64,000 bases of DNA from Bacteroidaceae bacterium (GTDB lineage: Bacteria > Bacteroidota > Bacteroidia > Bacteroidales > Bacteroidaceae): the NCBI GenBank assembly GCA_017507105.1, contig JAFWBM010000034.1, forward strand, positions 62,001 to 126,000. The letters are read 5' to 3'. Below, one piece after another: positions 46,782 through 54,798 of this stretch (within the stretch, counting starts at the first letter, position 1; every line of letters starts with the position of its first letter). The position numbers and the translations under genes were made by a program. Below the pieces are notes generated by a model, which saw only the letters and a program-made list of their open reading frames with translations, did no database searches and was not told the origin of the DNA.

Positions 46782-47102
46782 ATGGAAATAATTGTAACAG
46801 ACAACAACTCAAAGGAGTTTTTGGCATCTGAACTGCCTATCGTTATTGATTTCAGCGCTACATGGTGTGGACCTTGCCGTCAGTTGGCTCCTGTAATCGA
46901 GGAGTTAGCAAAGGAGTATGAGGGACGTATAGCTGTAGGTAAATGCGACATTGAGGAGGCTGTAGACCTTACCGATGAGTACAATATTCGAAATGTACCT
47001 ACTGTATTGTTCATAAAGAATGGTCAGGTTGTAAGCAAGTTCGTAGGCTCTAAGTCTAAAGCCGACGTGAAGAAATATTTTGAGGAACTGCTTGCCGATT
47101 AA
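46782..47102 (+). CDS. trxA: Thioredoxin
   Basis: 106 residues, no signal. Classical thioredoxin: FSATWCGPCRQLAP with CGPC, and cis-Pro in RNVPTVLFIKNGQ. Cytoplasmic general disulfide reductase, electron donor to ribonucleotide reductase and others. Downstream of dnaE by 20 bp and 11 bp before an unknown acidic protein. Confidence 0.96.
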   Translation: MEIIVTDNNSKEFLASELPIVIDFSATWCGPCRQLAPVIEELAKEYEGRIAVGKCDIEEAVDLTDEYNIRNVPTVLFIKNGQVVSKFVGSKSKADVKKYFEELLAD

Positions 47103-47113
47103 TAAGGATAATT

Positions 47114-47434
47114 ATGCAGAGTGATGAGTTTGCTATGGACGATCTTGATGACGAGAAGACCATAGCATATATACGTGAGCGTCTGCCTCAGGAGTTGAAA
47201 GACAAGTTTAGTGACGATGAGTTCTACTATTTTCTTGATACAATATATGATTACTACGACAAGAGTGGAATTTTGGACTCCAATGACGAGTATATCGATA
47301 TAGATATAGAGAAGATTGCAGAGTTTGTTGCAAAAGAGGCAAAGAGGAACAATATAGGAGAATATGATCCGCAAGAGTTGTTCTTTATCATCGAAGGTGA
47401 ACTTGCCTATAATGGAGTGATTGACGAAGAGTAA
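47114..47434 (+). CDS. Conserved acidic protein of unknown function
   Basis: 106 residues, strongly acidic (about a third Asp/Glu), no signal or membrane segment. All-helical by composition, with YIRERLPQELKDKFSDDEFYYFLDTIYDYY. I do not recognise a named family, but it follows trxA by 11 bp in a stable dnaE-trxA neighbourhood and its length and codon use look genuine. Ends before a bidirectional terminator. Confidence 0.75.
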   Translation: MQSDEFAMDDLDDEKTIAYIRERLPQELKDKFSDDEFYYFLDTIYDYYDKSGILDSNDEYIDIDIEKIAEFVAKEAKRNNIGEYDPQELFFIIEGELAYNGVIDEE

Positions 47435-47490
47435 TACTCATTTGAGACAATAACTATTATTATTCTTATTCTAAGAACAACAAACTTTAT

Positions 47491-47524
47491 AAATTAGGCT
47501 GCTTTATATAGGGCAGCCTAATTT
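47491..47524. terminator. Bidirectional terminator between the acidic protein gene and tadA
   Basis: 12-bp perfect arms (47491-47502, 47513-47524), core TTAGGCTGC, A and T ends; between convergent genes. Confidence 0.75.
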
Positions 47525-47555
47525 AATTAAGATATCAGTTATTCAGAAGCCTTGA

Positions 47556-47987
47556 TTATCTCCTATCTCTGAAGAACTTTCTCATAAGTTCTGCCGACTC
47601 TTCGGCACATACACCCTCTATTACCTCGGTCTTGGGATGCAGTACATCAGGAGCAAACCTTCTATATCCGCGTTTTTCATCGGCTGCACCATATACCAAC
47701 TTACCTAATTGTGCCCATCCTATTGCACCGGCACACATGGGACATGGCTCCACTGTTACATATAATGTACAGTTGTTAAGATACTTACCTCCAATGTTGC
47801 TTGCAGCAGCTGTAATGGCTTGCATCTCGGCATGGGCGGTAACATCGTTGAGAGTTTCGGTAAGGTTATGGCAACGGGCTATGATACGCCCCTCGCACAC
47901 TACTATTGCCCCAACCGGAACCTCTCCCAGTTCAAAAGCCTTCTGTGCTTCGGCTATGGCTTGTTTCATATAATACTCATTACTCAT
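47556..47987 (-). CDS. tadA: tRNA-specific adenosine deaminase
   Basis: 143 residues from ATG 47987; upstream in-frame codons to 48047 overlap the preceding gene. Zinc deaminase motifs: HAEMQAI (His ligand and catalytic Glu) and PCPMCAGAIGWAQ (two Cys ligands), with YGAADEKRG. Deaminates A34 of tRNA-Arg(ACG) to inosine. A guanine/cytosine deaminase paralogue is less likely given the EMQAI and PCPMCAGAI context. Confidence 0.9.
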   Translation of the reverse strand: MSNEYYMKQAIAEAQKAFELGEVPVGAIVVCEGRIIARCHNLTETLNDVTAHAEMQAITAAASNIGGKYLNNCTLYVTVEPCPMCAGAIGWAQLGKLVYGAADEKRGYRRFAPDVLHPKTEVIEGVCAEESAELMRKFFRDRR

Positions 47988-47997
47988 CGTTATTCTT

Positions 47998-48234
47998 CTA
48001 TCTGCGCATATCATGCTCGTTAAACAATGTAGGGTAGTCTTCGTCAAGATTTCTGTATATAAAGGCTAGCAGTGTCTCGCGCATCCAATTGCTTTTATTT
48101 ACTATCTTGTATCTCTTCAGGTAATCGTCTATTATCCTGTTCTCTTCGTCGCTTACAAGGCATACGATACGCTTGTGGCGCACAGGCTGTTTACGTGCTG
48201 TGGTGGCTTTAGGTGTAATCTTTTTTCTTGCCAT
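47998..48234 (-). CDS. Small basic protein, possible ribbon-helix-helix DNA-binding
   Basis: 78 residues. Very basic first 22 residues (ARKKITPKATTARKQPVRHK), then RIVCLVSDEENRIIDDYLKRYKI (split strand-helix) and SNWMRETLLAFIYRNL, which resembles a ribbon-helix-helix layout; ends FNEHDMRR. 10 bp upstream of tadA and probably co-transcribed. I know similar short proteins at this place in other Bacteroidales but not their function. Confidence 0.65.
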   Translation of the reverse strand: MARKKITPKATTARKQPVRHKRIVCLVSDEENRIIDDYLKRYKIVNKSNWMRETLLAFIYRNLDEDYPTLFNEHDMRR

Positions 48235-48262
48235 GTAATATCTGTTGTATGTTTATCATCTG

Positions 48263-48294
48263 CAAAAATACATTTAACTTGTTCGAAAAGCAAA
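48263..48294 (-). promoter_or_regulatory. Predicted promoter of the basic protein-tadA pair
   Basis: Minus strand TTTG (48291-48294), 20-bp spacer, TATTTTTG (48263-48270), 28 bp before the start at 48234. Confidence 0.55.
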
Positions 48295-48301
48295 CTTTTG
48301 A

Positions 48302-48332
48302 TTGTCTTTTACTAACATATACATTATCTTAG
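48302..48332 (+). promoter_or_regulatory. Predicted promoter of the yraN-yjbR-birA run
   Basis: TTG 48302-48304 and TATCTTAG 48325-48332, 20-bp spacing, one -7 mismatch; directly back to back with the minus-strand promoter. Confidence 0.45.
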
Positions 48333-48361
48333 CAATGTTTTTGTTTATTAAGGATTTTCAT

Positions 48362-48727
48362 ATGGCCGAACATAATATTTTGGGACATAAAGGTGAGATG
48401 TTGGCTGCACGTTATCTTATGGAGCAGGGTTTTGCTGTTCTTGAATACAATTGGCGTAGTGGAAAGAAAGAGATAGATATAATAGCAAAGGAACGTAATG
48501 TGCTTGTGTTTGTAGAGGTTAAGACACGCTCGACGGATGCCTATGGCGATGCAGTTGAGGCTGTTACTCCCGATAAGATAAGTAACATTATAAGTGCAGC
48601 TAATTCGTATCTGAAAATGAAGAAACTTGATACCGAAGTACGTTTTGATGTAGTCACTTTAGTAGGTAATATTGGCAATTGCCGAATAGAACATATACGT
48701 GATGCTTTTTATCCACTGTTGTCATGA
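48362..48727 (+). CDS. YraN-family (UPF0102) endonuclease-like protein
   Basis: 121 residues from ATG 48362; the frame is open from 48302, but that region holds the promoter. Core motifs GHKGEMLAARYLMEQGF, KEIDIIAKE and VFVEVKTRS are the D-ExK endonuclease-like site of UPF0102. Probably a nuclease involved in recombination or DNA uptake; no confirmed function. Its stop overlaps the start of the next gene by 4 bp. Confidence 0.9.
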   Translation: MAEHNILGHKGEMLAARYLMEQGFAVLEYNWRSGKKEIDIIAKERNVLVFVEVKTRSTDAYGDAVEAVTPDKISNIISAANSYLKMKKLDTEVRFDVVTLVGNIGNCRIEHIRDAFYPLLS

Positions 48728-49071
48728 ATATAGAAGATGCAAGAATATATTGTTTGAGTAAATGCGGTGCTACCGAAGATTTCCCTTTTGATGAGACGAC
48801 ATTGGTGTTTCGTGTAGAAAGGAAAATTTTTGCTTGTGTCGATCTTATGAACACTTCGTGGTTTTGTGTGAAATGTGATGCAGACCTGGCTATTGAATTG
48901 CGTGATTCATATCCTACTATAGTTCCGGCATGGCATTGGAATAAGAAGTATTGGAATCAGCTTGATATAGAGAGAATGTCCGATGAAATGGTATGCAAAT
49001 GTATAGATCATTCATATGACGAAGTATTGAAGAAACTTCCTAAAAAGGTGCGTACTAAATATGGGAGATAA
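48724..49071 (+). CDS. MmcQ/YjbR-family protein
   Basis: 115 residues. YjbR/MmcQ fold: CLSKCGATEDFPFDETTLVFRV, KIFACVDL, VPAWHWNKKYW and a C-terminal helical SYDEVLKKLPKK. Double-wing DNA-binding-like domain; cellular role not established. Overlaps yraN by 4 bp and birA by 11 bp. Confidence 0.85.
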   Translation: MNIEDARIYCLSKCGATEDFPFDETTLVFRVERKIFACVDLMNTSWFCVKCDADLAIELRDSYPTIVPAWHWNKKYWNQLDIERMSDEMVCKCIDHSYDEVLKKLPKKVRTKYGR

Positions 49072-49822
49072 TACAAAAACTTTCTATAGGGTACATCTGC
49101 AGCAGATTGACTCCACTAACCGCTATCTGCGTGATGAGGCTTGTTCTATTCGTGCTTGCGCAGGTAAAGATTCTTTATTGGTTGTGACTGCCGATTCGCA
49201 AACCAAAGGGCGTGGACAAAGAGGTAATGTGTGGCTCTCGCAATCGGGTTGTAATATGTTGTTGAGCATGCTCGTAAATCCACATTTCCTGCCTGTAGAG
49301 AGGCAGTTCCTGCTGTCACAGGTTGTAGCACTTTCATTGCATAGGTCTATGGCGAGTTATGGAATAGATGTTCTGTTGAAATGGCCTAATGATATTTATG
49401 TTGGCAGTAGAAAACTCGCAGGTGTACTTATTGAACTCGATTACTCGGGAAATAGGGTAGAGCAGGCTATAATAGGTGTGGGGTTAAATGTTAATCAGAC
49501 AATGTTTGATGAAATGGATAGGATTCCCGTATCAATGAAGATGCTGAAAGGTTGCGATTATACAGTTGATGATGTTGTGGAGAATTTTATTGCTGCTTTC
49601 TCTTATTATTACGAGAGGCTCGAGAAGGGGGATGAAAATATTGCCAGAGAGTATGCCGATTTGTTGCTAGGCAAGGGGAAGGTCGGACATTTTGTTGATT
49701 CTGATGGGTGTTTCGATGCTGTAATAATGGGTGTGGAGCCTTCGGGGTTTCTGTTGCTGGAACGTTTAGATGGAACAAACTCCCGATATGCATTCAAGGA
49801 GGTAGAACAGATTATACGATAA
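49061..49822 (+). CDS. birA: Biotin--[acetyl-CoA-carboxylase] ligase
   Basis: 253 residues, catalytic domain only with no N-terminal helix-turn-helix. IDSTNRYLRD, KGRGQRGNVWLSQSGCNM (biotinyl-AMP loop) and KWPNDIYVGSRKLAGVLIE are diagnostic. Attaches biotin to carboxyltransferase BCCP subunits. Being monofunctional, it cannot repress biotin genes by itself. The stop codon lies inside the left arm of the terminator that follows. Confidence 0.93.
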   Translation: MGDNTKTFYRVHLQQIDSTNRYLRDEACSIRACAGKDSLLVVTADSQTKGRGQRGNVWLSQSGCNMLLSMLVNPHFLPVERQFLLSQVVALSLHRSMASYGIDVLLKWPNDIYVGSRKLAGVLIELDYSGNRVEQAIIGVGLNVNQTMFDEMDRIPVSMKMLKGCDYTVDDVVENFIAAFSYYYERLEKGDENIAREYADLLLGKGKVGHFVDSDGCFDAVIMGVEPSGFLLLERLDGTNSRYAFKEVEQIIR

Positions 49823-49852
49823 ACGGTAGCCCTAAGGCTACCGTTTATCGTA
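49815..49852. terminator. Bidirectional terminator overlapping the birA stop codon
   Basis: 17-bp perfect arms (49815-49831, 49836-49852), 4-nt loop CTAA, core ACGGTAGCC. Left arm contains the birA TAA; lies before pyrH end at 49868. Confidence 0.8.
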
Positions 49853-49867
49853 ACTATGTATATGATA

Positions 49868-50578
49868 TTAAGGGTGTACGAATGTTCCAATCTCTTCGCC
49901 TGCCATCACCTTTTTAAGGTTGCCTACCACGTCCATGTTGAACACATATATGGGCAGGTTATTCTCACGACACATGGCTGTGGCTGTTATATCCATAACC
50001 TTCAAACCACGACTTATGACTTCGTCATATGATATGTCGCTGAACTTAGTCGCAGTGGGATCCTTTTCGGGGTCAGCTGTGTATATGCCATCTACACGGG
50101 TTCCTTTCAACATTACGTCGGCCTCAATCTCAATACCACGTAGCGAAGAACCTGTATCAGTTGTGAAGTAAGGGCTTCCTGTTCCGGCTGCCATTATGAC
50201 TACCTTGCCCTCTCTCATTGCCTCAATCGCTTTCCATTTTGTGTAGAACTCACCAACCGGTTCCATACGTATGGCTGTGAGAACCTTTGTAGGTGCTCCT
50301 ATAGCCTCAAGTGCCGAACTGAGTGCCAAGCTGTTGATTACAGTTGCCATCATTCCCATCTGGTCGCCCTTTACACGGTCGAAACCCTTTCCAGCGCCTG
50401 TAAGACCTCGGAAGATGTTTCCACCTCCGATTACTATACCAATCTCTACACCCATCTGTGCAACCTCTTTAATCTGTGTTGCATACTCGTTTAGACGTTT
50501 TACGTCTATACCATAACCTTGCTCTCCCATTAGGCTCTCGCCGCTGAGTTTAAGGAGAATACGTTTGAACTTTGCCAT
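49868..50578 (-). CDS. pyrH: UMP kinase
   Basis: 236 residues, amino-acid-kinase fold. KLSGESLMGEQGYGID, GGGNIFRGLTG, DRVKGDQMGMMATVINSLAL and GTGSPYFTTDT are typical of bacterial hexameric UMP kinase, which makes UDP for nucleotide and cell-wall precursors. Single gene with its own promoter; frr, often next to it, is not in the window side seen. Confidence 0.96.
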   Translation of the reverse strand: MAKFKRILLKLSGESLMGEQGYGIDVKRLNEYATQIKEVAQMGVEIGIVIGGGNIFRGLTGAGKGFDRVKGDQMGMMATVINSLALSSALEAIGAPTKVLTAIRMEPVGEFYTKWKAIEAMREGKVVIMAAGTGSPYFTTDTGSSLRGIEIEADVMLKGTRVDGIYTADPEKDPTATKFSDISYDEVISRGLKVMDITATAMCRENNLPIYVFNMDVVGNLKKVMAGEEIGTFVHP

Positions 50579-50614
50579 ATAATGATAATTTACGGATATA
50601 TACTTTTGATAGCG

Positions 50615-50645
50615 CGAATATATCTCTTTTTTTGTAAAGCTGCAA
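50615..50645 (-). promoter_or_regulatory. Predicted promoter of pyrH
   Basis: Minus strand TTG (50643-50645), 20-bp spacer, TATATTCG (50615-50622), 36 bp before the start at 50578. Confidence 0.55.
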
Positions 50646-50703
50646 CAATGGTTAAATAATACTATCTTTTGTTTTTAAATGGATGTGGGTATTGAAAAAT
50701 GAC

Positions 50704-50711
50704 TACCTTTG
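50704..50711 (+). promoter_or_regulatory. Predicted -7 element of the 50740 gene
   Basis: TACCTTTG, full match to TAnnTTTG, 28 bp before the start. No -33 at standard spacing. Confidence 0.4.
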
Positions 50712-50739
50712 CATATATTTTATAATTTTAACTGAAAGT

Positions 50740-50952
50740 ATGAGATTTATAAGAAAGCCCGGGCTTGTTATTGCACTGTTATTTATATATACGACAGGCA
50801 TGTATCTCTATTTCTTCCCACGTAACAACGAGATGAGCGATACCGAAAAATGGACTATTGTAGCGGTATCTTATGCTCTTTTGCTTCTTCTGTGGTATCT
50901 TTTGCGTCGTAAAGAGAGGCTGCGTCGCGAAAGAGAAGAGGATATGGAGTGA
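50740..50952 (+). CDS. Small two-helix membrane protein
   Basis: 70 residues from ATG 50740 (the frame is open from 50683 but the promoter sits there). Two membrane helices (about 8-25 and 40-58) joined by a short FPRNNEMSDTEKW loop, then an Arg/Glu-rich tail (RRKERLRREREEDME). Family not recognised. Single-gene unit ending at a bidirectional terminator. Confidence 0.65.
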   Translation: MRFIRKPGLVIALLFIYTTGMYLYFFPRNNEMSDTEKWTIVAVSYALLLLLWYLLRRKERLRREREEDME

Positions 50953-50960
50953 TTTCTAAT

Positions 50961-51001
50961 AAATAAATATCGGCAACTTTTATGGTTGCCGATATTTATT
51001 T
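50961..51001. terminator. Bidirectional terminator after the small membrane protein
   Basis: 17-bp perfect arms (50961-50977, 50985-51001), 7-nt loop, core TATCGGCAAC; also ends the VTC operon from the other strand. Confidence 0.8.
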
Positions 51002-51026
51002 GTTGCTTTACTTAAGAAATAAGGTA

Positions 51027-52709
51027 TTACTCTTCTCCTTTTACCATTATCCAACCACCTTTTTGTATGGGTTCTACATTTACAGCCTCAATATCGTTAC
51101 TGCTTATGGCGTGTAGTGTACCGCTGTTCATTGTTACTGATGCGGCTGATATGGCTTTGTCGTAAGCCAATGCTTTTACAATACCATCGTTTATGGTAAA
51201 GTTGTTGCATGATATGGCACGCGATTTCTTGTTATCGGTATTGTCGTAGATATTCTCACCTATAGCAAGCAGAGTTACACGACCATTCTCAATGGTTACA
51301 TCTGCATCGCCATTTATGGCCTTGGCTCCGGCTCCACTACATTTTATAGATACAATGGCATTGCCTATGAGAATGTTCTCAGCGCTCTTTATTCCGGCAC
51401 TGGATGTTGTATCCTCCATATGTATAGTACCGGTTGCTATTCCTGTTATTCTTCCACCCCTGATAGAGATGCTGTTGTCGCAGTTTATTATCTTGGAACC
51501 ATTGCCTTCCGTTGTTGCTTGCACTGTGCCGCCTGTTTGACTGTATTTGCCGGTGGCTTTTATTGCCGAACTCTTGGCTCCACTTGTCTTTATCTTTATG
51601 AATCCTCCTGTAATATTTATGTCGGGTATTATAAGCGGGTCGGGGTTGGCTTCGGCATACGATGCCTTTAAGCCTTCTCCGCCACTATTTATGATAGTTT
51701 TGCCGGCATCAATCCTTATTCCACCTTTTCCACAGTCAATAGCATCATTCGTACATGTAATATTTATTATAGGACTATATTTTTCGGTCCTTCCAATAAT
51801 GAACATGTCATTGGTGTGGAATCCGTCCTTTAGGGAAGAGAGTATGTTTATCTTACCGCTTCGTATGCGTATGTAGTCATCACTGCATATGGCGTGTCCT
51901 CCAAGGCTTGTGACATTTAAAGTACCGTTGCCATTGAAAATGAGCTGTCCTTCGCTGAACAATGTACCTTTCTGGTCCTCCTCTACATTGTTTGTTACAG
52001 TGGGTGTCGCATAGGTTGCACCGTCGCAAAGGGTGTTGGTGGTCCCTGCTCCAATGGTAAAGTAGATGGTCTTGCTTGTTTGTATGTTTATAGCTGGTCC
52101 TTTGGGGTTGGTAAGTTCGAGACCGCCCATCATTAGCTGGAATTTCTTTGTACTGTATATCTTGAGCGAACCGTTGCTACATGTTCCCTTGACGTTATAT
52201 CTAACCTTGCTTATGGTTGATTCTATTGTAAGGTGTGTCTTGTCTTTTACAGTGAATGTTATTCCGCTGACAGAGGTAGGTGTCACCTTTACACTGGTTT
52301 CGCTGAAATCTATGGTAACGAGGCTTAGGTTCTCCTTCTGGTAGTGTTCTACAAAGTCGCCATACTCCTCGTTGCTTTCATCCTCTATAATGCTCTCTAC
52401 CGTCTCGGTGAAATTCTCCTCTTCCGTAGCATCATAACTTACATCGAACTCTCTATCGTATGTGAGTGGGGTAAGAGCAATGGGTTTGACACTCTTTATA
52501 CTATCTACATGTGCAGTGGCAAATGTGTGGGTGAGATTACCATTATTATGGAATCTTATTAACTGTTGTGAAGCATCAAATGTTATCTCTTGGTTTTCTT
52601 CAACGGGGATTTCAAGGCTCGTGCCGTTGTCGTTACATATGTGGTATGATTGTGCGTTTGTACATAAGGTGACAATGGCAAAGAGTGCTGTTATGACAAT
52701 TCTTTTCAT
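51027..52709 (-). CDS. Cthe_2159-like beta-helix carbohydrate-binding surface protein
   Basis: 560 residues with Sec signal ending CTNAQS. From about residue 170 on, short repeated strands (GGIRIDAGKTIINSGGEG, GSKIINCDNSISIRGGRI split here, KAINGDADVTIENGRVTL) form a parallel beta-helix as in the Cthe_2159 polysaccharide-binding family. No catalytic motif. Last gene of the operon headed by a VTC-like polymerase; overlaps the preceding gene by 4 bp. In other phyla such genes also cluster with VTC and DUF4956 genes, which supports a shared function. Confidence 0.75.
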   Translation of the reverse strand: MKRIVITALFAIVTLCTNAQSYHICNDNGTSLEIPVEENQEITFDASQQLIRFHNNGNLTHTFATAHVDSIKSVKPIALTPLTYDREFDVSYDATEEENFTETVESIIEDESNEEYGDFVEHYQKENLSLVTIDFSETSVKVTPTSVSGITFTVKDKTHLTIESTISKVRYNVKGTCSNGSLKIYSTKKFQLMMGGLELTNPKGPAINIQTSKTIYFTIGAGTTNTLCDGATYATPTVTNNVEEDQKGTLFSEGQLIFNGNGTLNVTSLGGHAICSDDYIRIRSGKINILSSLKDGFHTNDMFIIGRTEKYSPIINITCTNDAIDCGKGGIRIDAGKTIINSGGEGLKASYAEANPDPLIIPDINITGGFIKIKTSGAKSSAIKATGKYSQTGGTVQATTEGNGSKIINCDNSISIRGGRITGIATGTIHMEDTTSSAGIKSAENILIGNAIVSIKCSGAGAKAINGDADVTIENGRVTLLAIGENIYDNTDNKKSRAISCNNFTINDGIVKALAYDKAISAASVTMNSGTLHAISSNDIEAVNVEPIQKGGWIMVKGEE

Positions 52710-53179
52710 CTTTTGATAATTTTTGCAGTTCTTTCATCAGCTTTCAAAAGGTAAATACCCTTTGGTAACGCAGCTATGCTTATTGTCTCGAAGTCGGTCT
52801 TTAACTTGGTAGTATATATATGGCTGCCATTAATGCTATATATAGCGATTGTGCTGCCAGCATTGCAATTTACTGCAATAATGTCGGCAGAGAGGTAATT
52901 TACCAATTTTTCACTCCCTTGCATAGCTGACTCAATATTTGTACTCTGTGTGTAACTTATTATACGCTGGATGTTGCTCATGTCGTTGCTTATGACTGTT
53001 CCATCCTTTAATAATATGTTTACATCGGTTGAGTTGAACGTAATCTTCTGTAATGCGTCAAATGCTATGGTGCGGGATGTGTTGTCTTGTTTCTCAATGA
53101 CAATCTGTGCGCCATCCTGCTGGGCTTGTAAAGATATTGCCAGCAAGAGTAATGTTATGAAGGTCTTAACTCTTTTCAT
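52706..53179 (-). CDS. Small secreted protein with T9SS-like C-terminal domain
   Basis: 157 residues from ATG 53179; signal peptide ends ISLQAQ. Residues 20-80 are a short beta unit (FDALQKITFNSTDVNILLKDG), also seen at the start of the next gene product. The last 70 residues (GSTIAIYSINGSHIYTTKL, LPKGIYLLKADERTAKIIKR) are a typical type A sorting tail. It may be a small surface-attached partner or carrier. Overlaps the next gene by 4 bp (ATGA-type). Confidence 0.7.
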   Translation of the reverse strand: MKRVKTFITLLLLAISLQAQQDGAQIVIEKQDNTSRTIAFDALQKITFNSTDVNILLKDGTVISNDMSNIQRIISYTQSTNIESAMQGSEKLVNYLSADIIAVNCNAGSTIAIYSINGSHIYTTKLKTDFETISIAALPKGIYLLKADERTAKIIKR

Positions 53180-53189
53180 TGTTATTGTA

Positions 53190-54041
53190 TTATAATTCGA
53201 ATGTATAACCAATGCCTATGGCATGTCCGGCAGGTTTGCTGCTTGAATGGTTATCCTGGAACATATAGTATATAGATATATCGTTATCCTTGTCAATCTT
53301 ATATTCTGCACCAATGCGATATCTTATTTTGTCGTGTCCGCGCCATTCGTCGGTACGTGAGAATAGTTCTACCGATGCAAAAGGCTCTATCTTGCAGTTC
53401 TTTATATCCCATTTTGCGGTCAAACGAGAACGTAGAGTGGTGTTATGTTTGCTATCTTTCTTTTCTACATTGCCATCAGGGAATTTTGAATCGGGAACGG
53501 GTGGCAACGACGGGTCTTCATCATCCATGATGTAGCGATACTTGTCCTCATATACCAATGCACTGTGAGTGTATTGGTATTGCAAGCGTTCGCGTAGTGA
53601 GAATTTTACACGACCTATTTTCCAATCGACGGTTATGCCTGCATAGAAACGGTCTCTCTCTTCCCAATATGAGTGATCTATGTTGTAGTTATATACAGCA
53701 TTCCCGTCAATGTCCTCTCCCTTATACTCTTTAATTTTCTTCTCTTGTGCATTGTGCGACTGTATGTAAACATAACCTATGTCGGCCTTTATCCACTTGG
53801 CAAACTTGTAGCTTATAGTGGTACCTAACGAACGCCTGTCCATCTCGCTCACTCCGTCTATTGTACGTAGTTCGCCCTCAATGCTCAACGATAGTTTATC
53901 GGTGAGTTTCTTCTTGGCTGTAAGGCTTGACCATACACCGAAATCGTCACTCTGTGCGAAAGTATCACATGCTGGAGATAGTACCAATGCCAATGCAGCG
54001 ATATATGCTGCATATCTTTTAATTTTTGATTTTGAATTCAT
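53190..54041 (-). CDS. DUF2490 outer-membrane beta-barrel protein
   Basis: 283 residues from ATG 54041 (upstream in-frame codons to 54086 overlap the DUF4956 gene deeply). Signal peptide ends DTFAQS. DUF2490 pattern: DDFGVWSSLTAKKKLTDKLSLSIEGELRT, long amphipathic strands (WKIGRVKFSLRERLQYQYTH, IRYRIGAEYKI) and terminal GIGYTFEL with Phe/Leu. A barrel in the outer membrane, possibly a channel. Starts within the DUF4956 gene (23-bp overlap). Confidence 0.8.
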   Translation of the reverse strand: MNSKSKIKRYAAYIAALALVLSPACDTFAQSDDFGVWSSLTAKKKLTDKLSLSIEGELRTIDGVSEMDRRSLGTTISYKFAKWIKADIGYVYIQSHNAQEKKIKEYKGEDIDGNAVYNYNIDHSYWEERDRFYAGITVDWKIGRVKFSLRERLQYQYTHSALVYEDKYRYIMDDEDPSLPPVPDSKFPDGNVEKKDSKHNTTLRSRLTAKWDIKNCKIEPFASVELFSRTDEWRGHDKIRYRIGAEYKIDKDNDISIYYMFQDNHSSSKPAGHAIGIGYTFEL

Positions 54042-54783
54042 CACTTGGGGCTTTAATTGTTGTGTCAACTGTATTAATTGAATCATCGGTGGGACGATAG
54101 TACATCTTTATTATGGCTGCATCCTTAAGGAAGTCGATGCCACCCACCTCAACTTTTACTATGTTTAGTCCTGTACGTCTCTTAAGGTCTTCTATTAGTT
54201 CGTTCTCCTTATCGGGGGTGATTAGGTTTATGTTGTCATATTTTATAACCTTATATGACAAGTGGCTGATGAAGAGATGGCTCTCACACAACCATATGGA
54301 TAGGATAAAGAGCAGATTGGCTGCTATCATTTCGGAGTAGCTCAGCTCCTCCATAACAAGACCATTGATTGCACTCATGGCGATAATGATGAACAGATAT
54401 GTCATTTCGCGTATTGCCACTTGTTCGGTCCTGTAACGTATAATGCTGAATATGGCAAAGAGACCCAATGCAAAACCTGTCTTTAGTTTTACACCTCCTA
54501 ACAAATATATGAGTAGGAAGATGCTTATTGCAATAAGTATGAATGTGAAGAAGAATTCACTTCTTTTACATTTCGGATAGTAGAAACAACGCACTACAAT
54601 ACCTACAAAGAGCAAGTTGATACAAAAACCGACGAGCAGGTTTAATACGCCAGCTATATTAAGTAGCTCACCCTTTGCCGTAGTAGCTTTTGTGCCGACT
54701 CCTACCAGGTCGCTGCCGAAATCGAAAATGGCATCGAGAAACGGTAAATCCATAATTGAAGTCAAGGTTGTTAGTAGTTCCAT
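54019..54783 (-). CDS. DUF4956 membrane protein
   Basis: 254 residues. Four to five membrane helices in the first 170 residues, with the family hallmark GFALGLFAIFSIIRYRTE and EMTYLFIIIAMSAING, then a soluble C-terminal ACT-like region (about 185-245). DUF4956 genes sit next to VTC-domain genes in many bacteria. Probably an inner-membrane partner, perhaps a channel or anchor, for the polymer made by the VTC protein. Starts 15 bp after the VTC gene. Confidence 0.85.
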   Translation of the reverse strand: MELLTTLTSIMDLPFLDAIFDFGSDLVGVGTKATTAKGELLNIAGVLNLLVGFCINLLFVGIVVRCFYYPKCKRSEFFFTFILIAISIFLLIYLLGGVKLKTGFALGLFAIFSIIRYRTEQVAIREMTYLFIIIAMSAINGLVMEELSYSEMIAANLLFILSIWLCESHLFISHLSYKVIKYDNINLITPDKENELIEDLKRRTGLNIVKVEVGGIDFLKDAAIIKMYYRPTDDSINTVDTTIKAPSDEFKIKN

Positions 54784-54798
54784 TTTGATGTTATGTTT

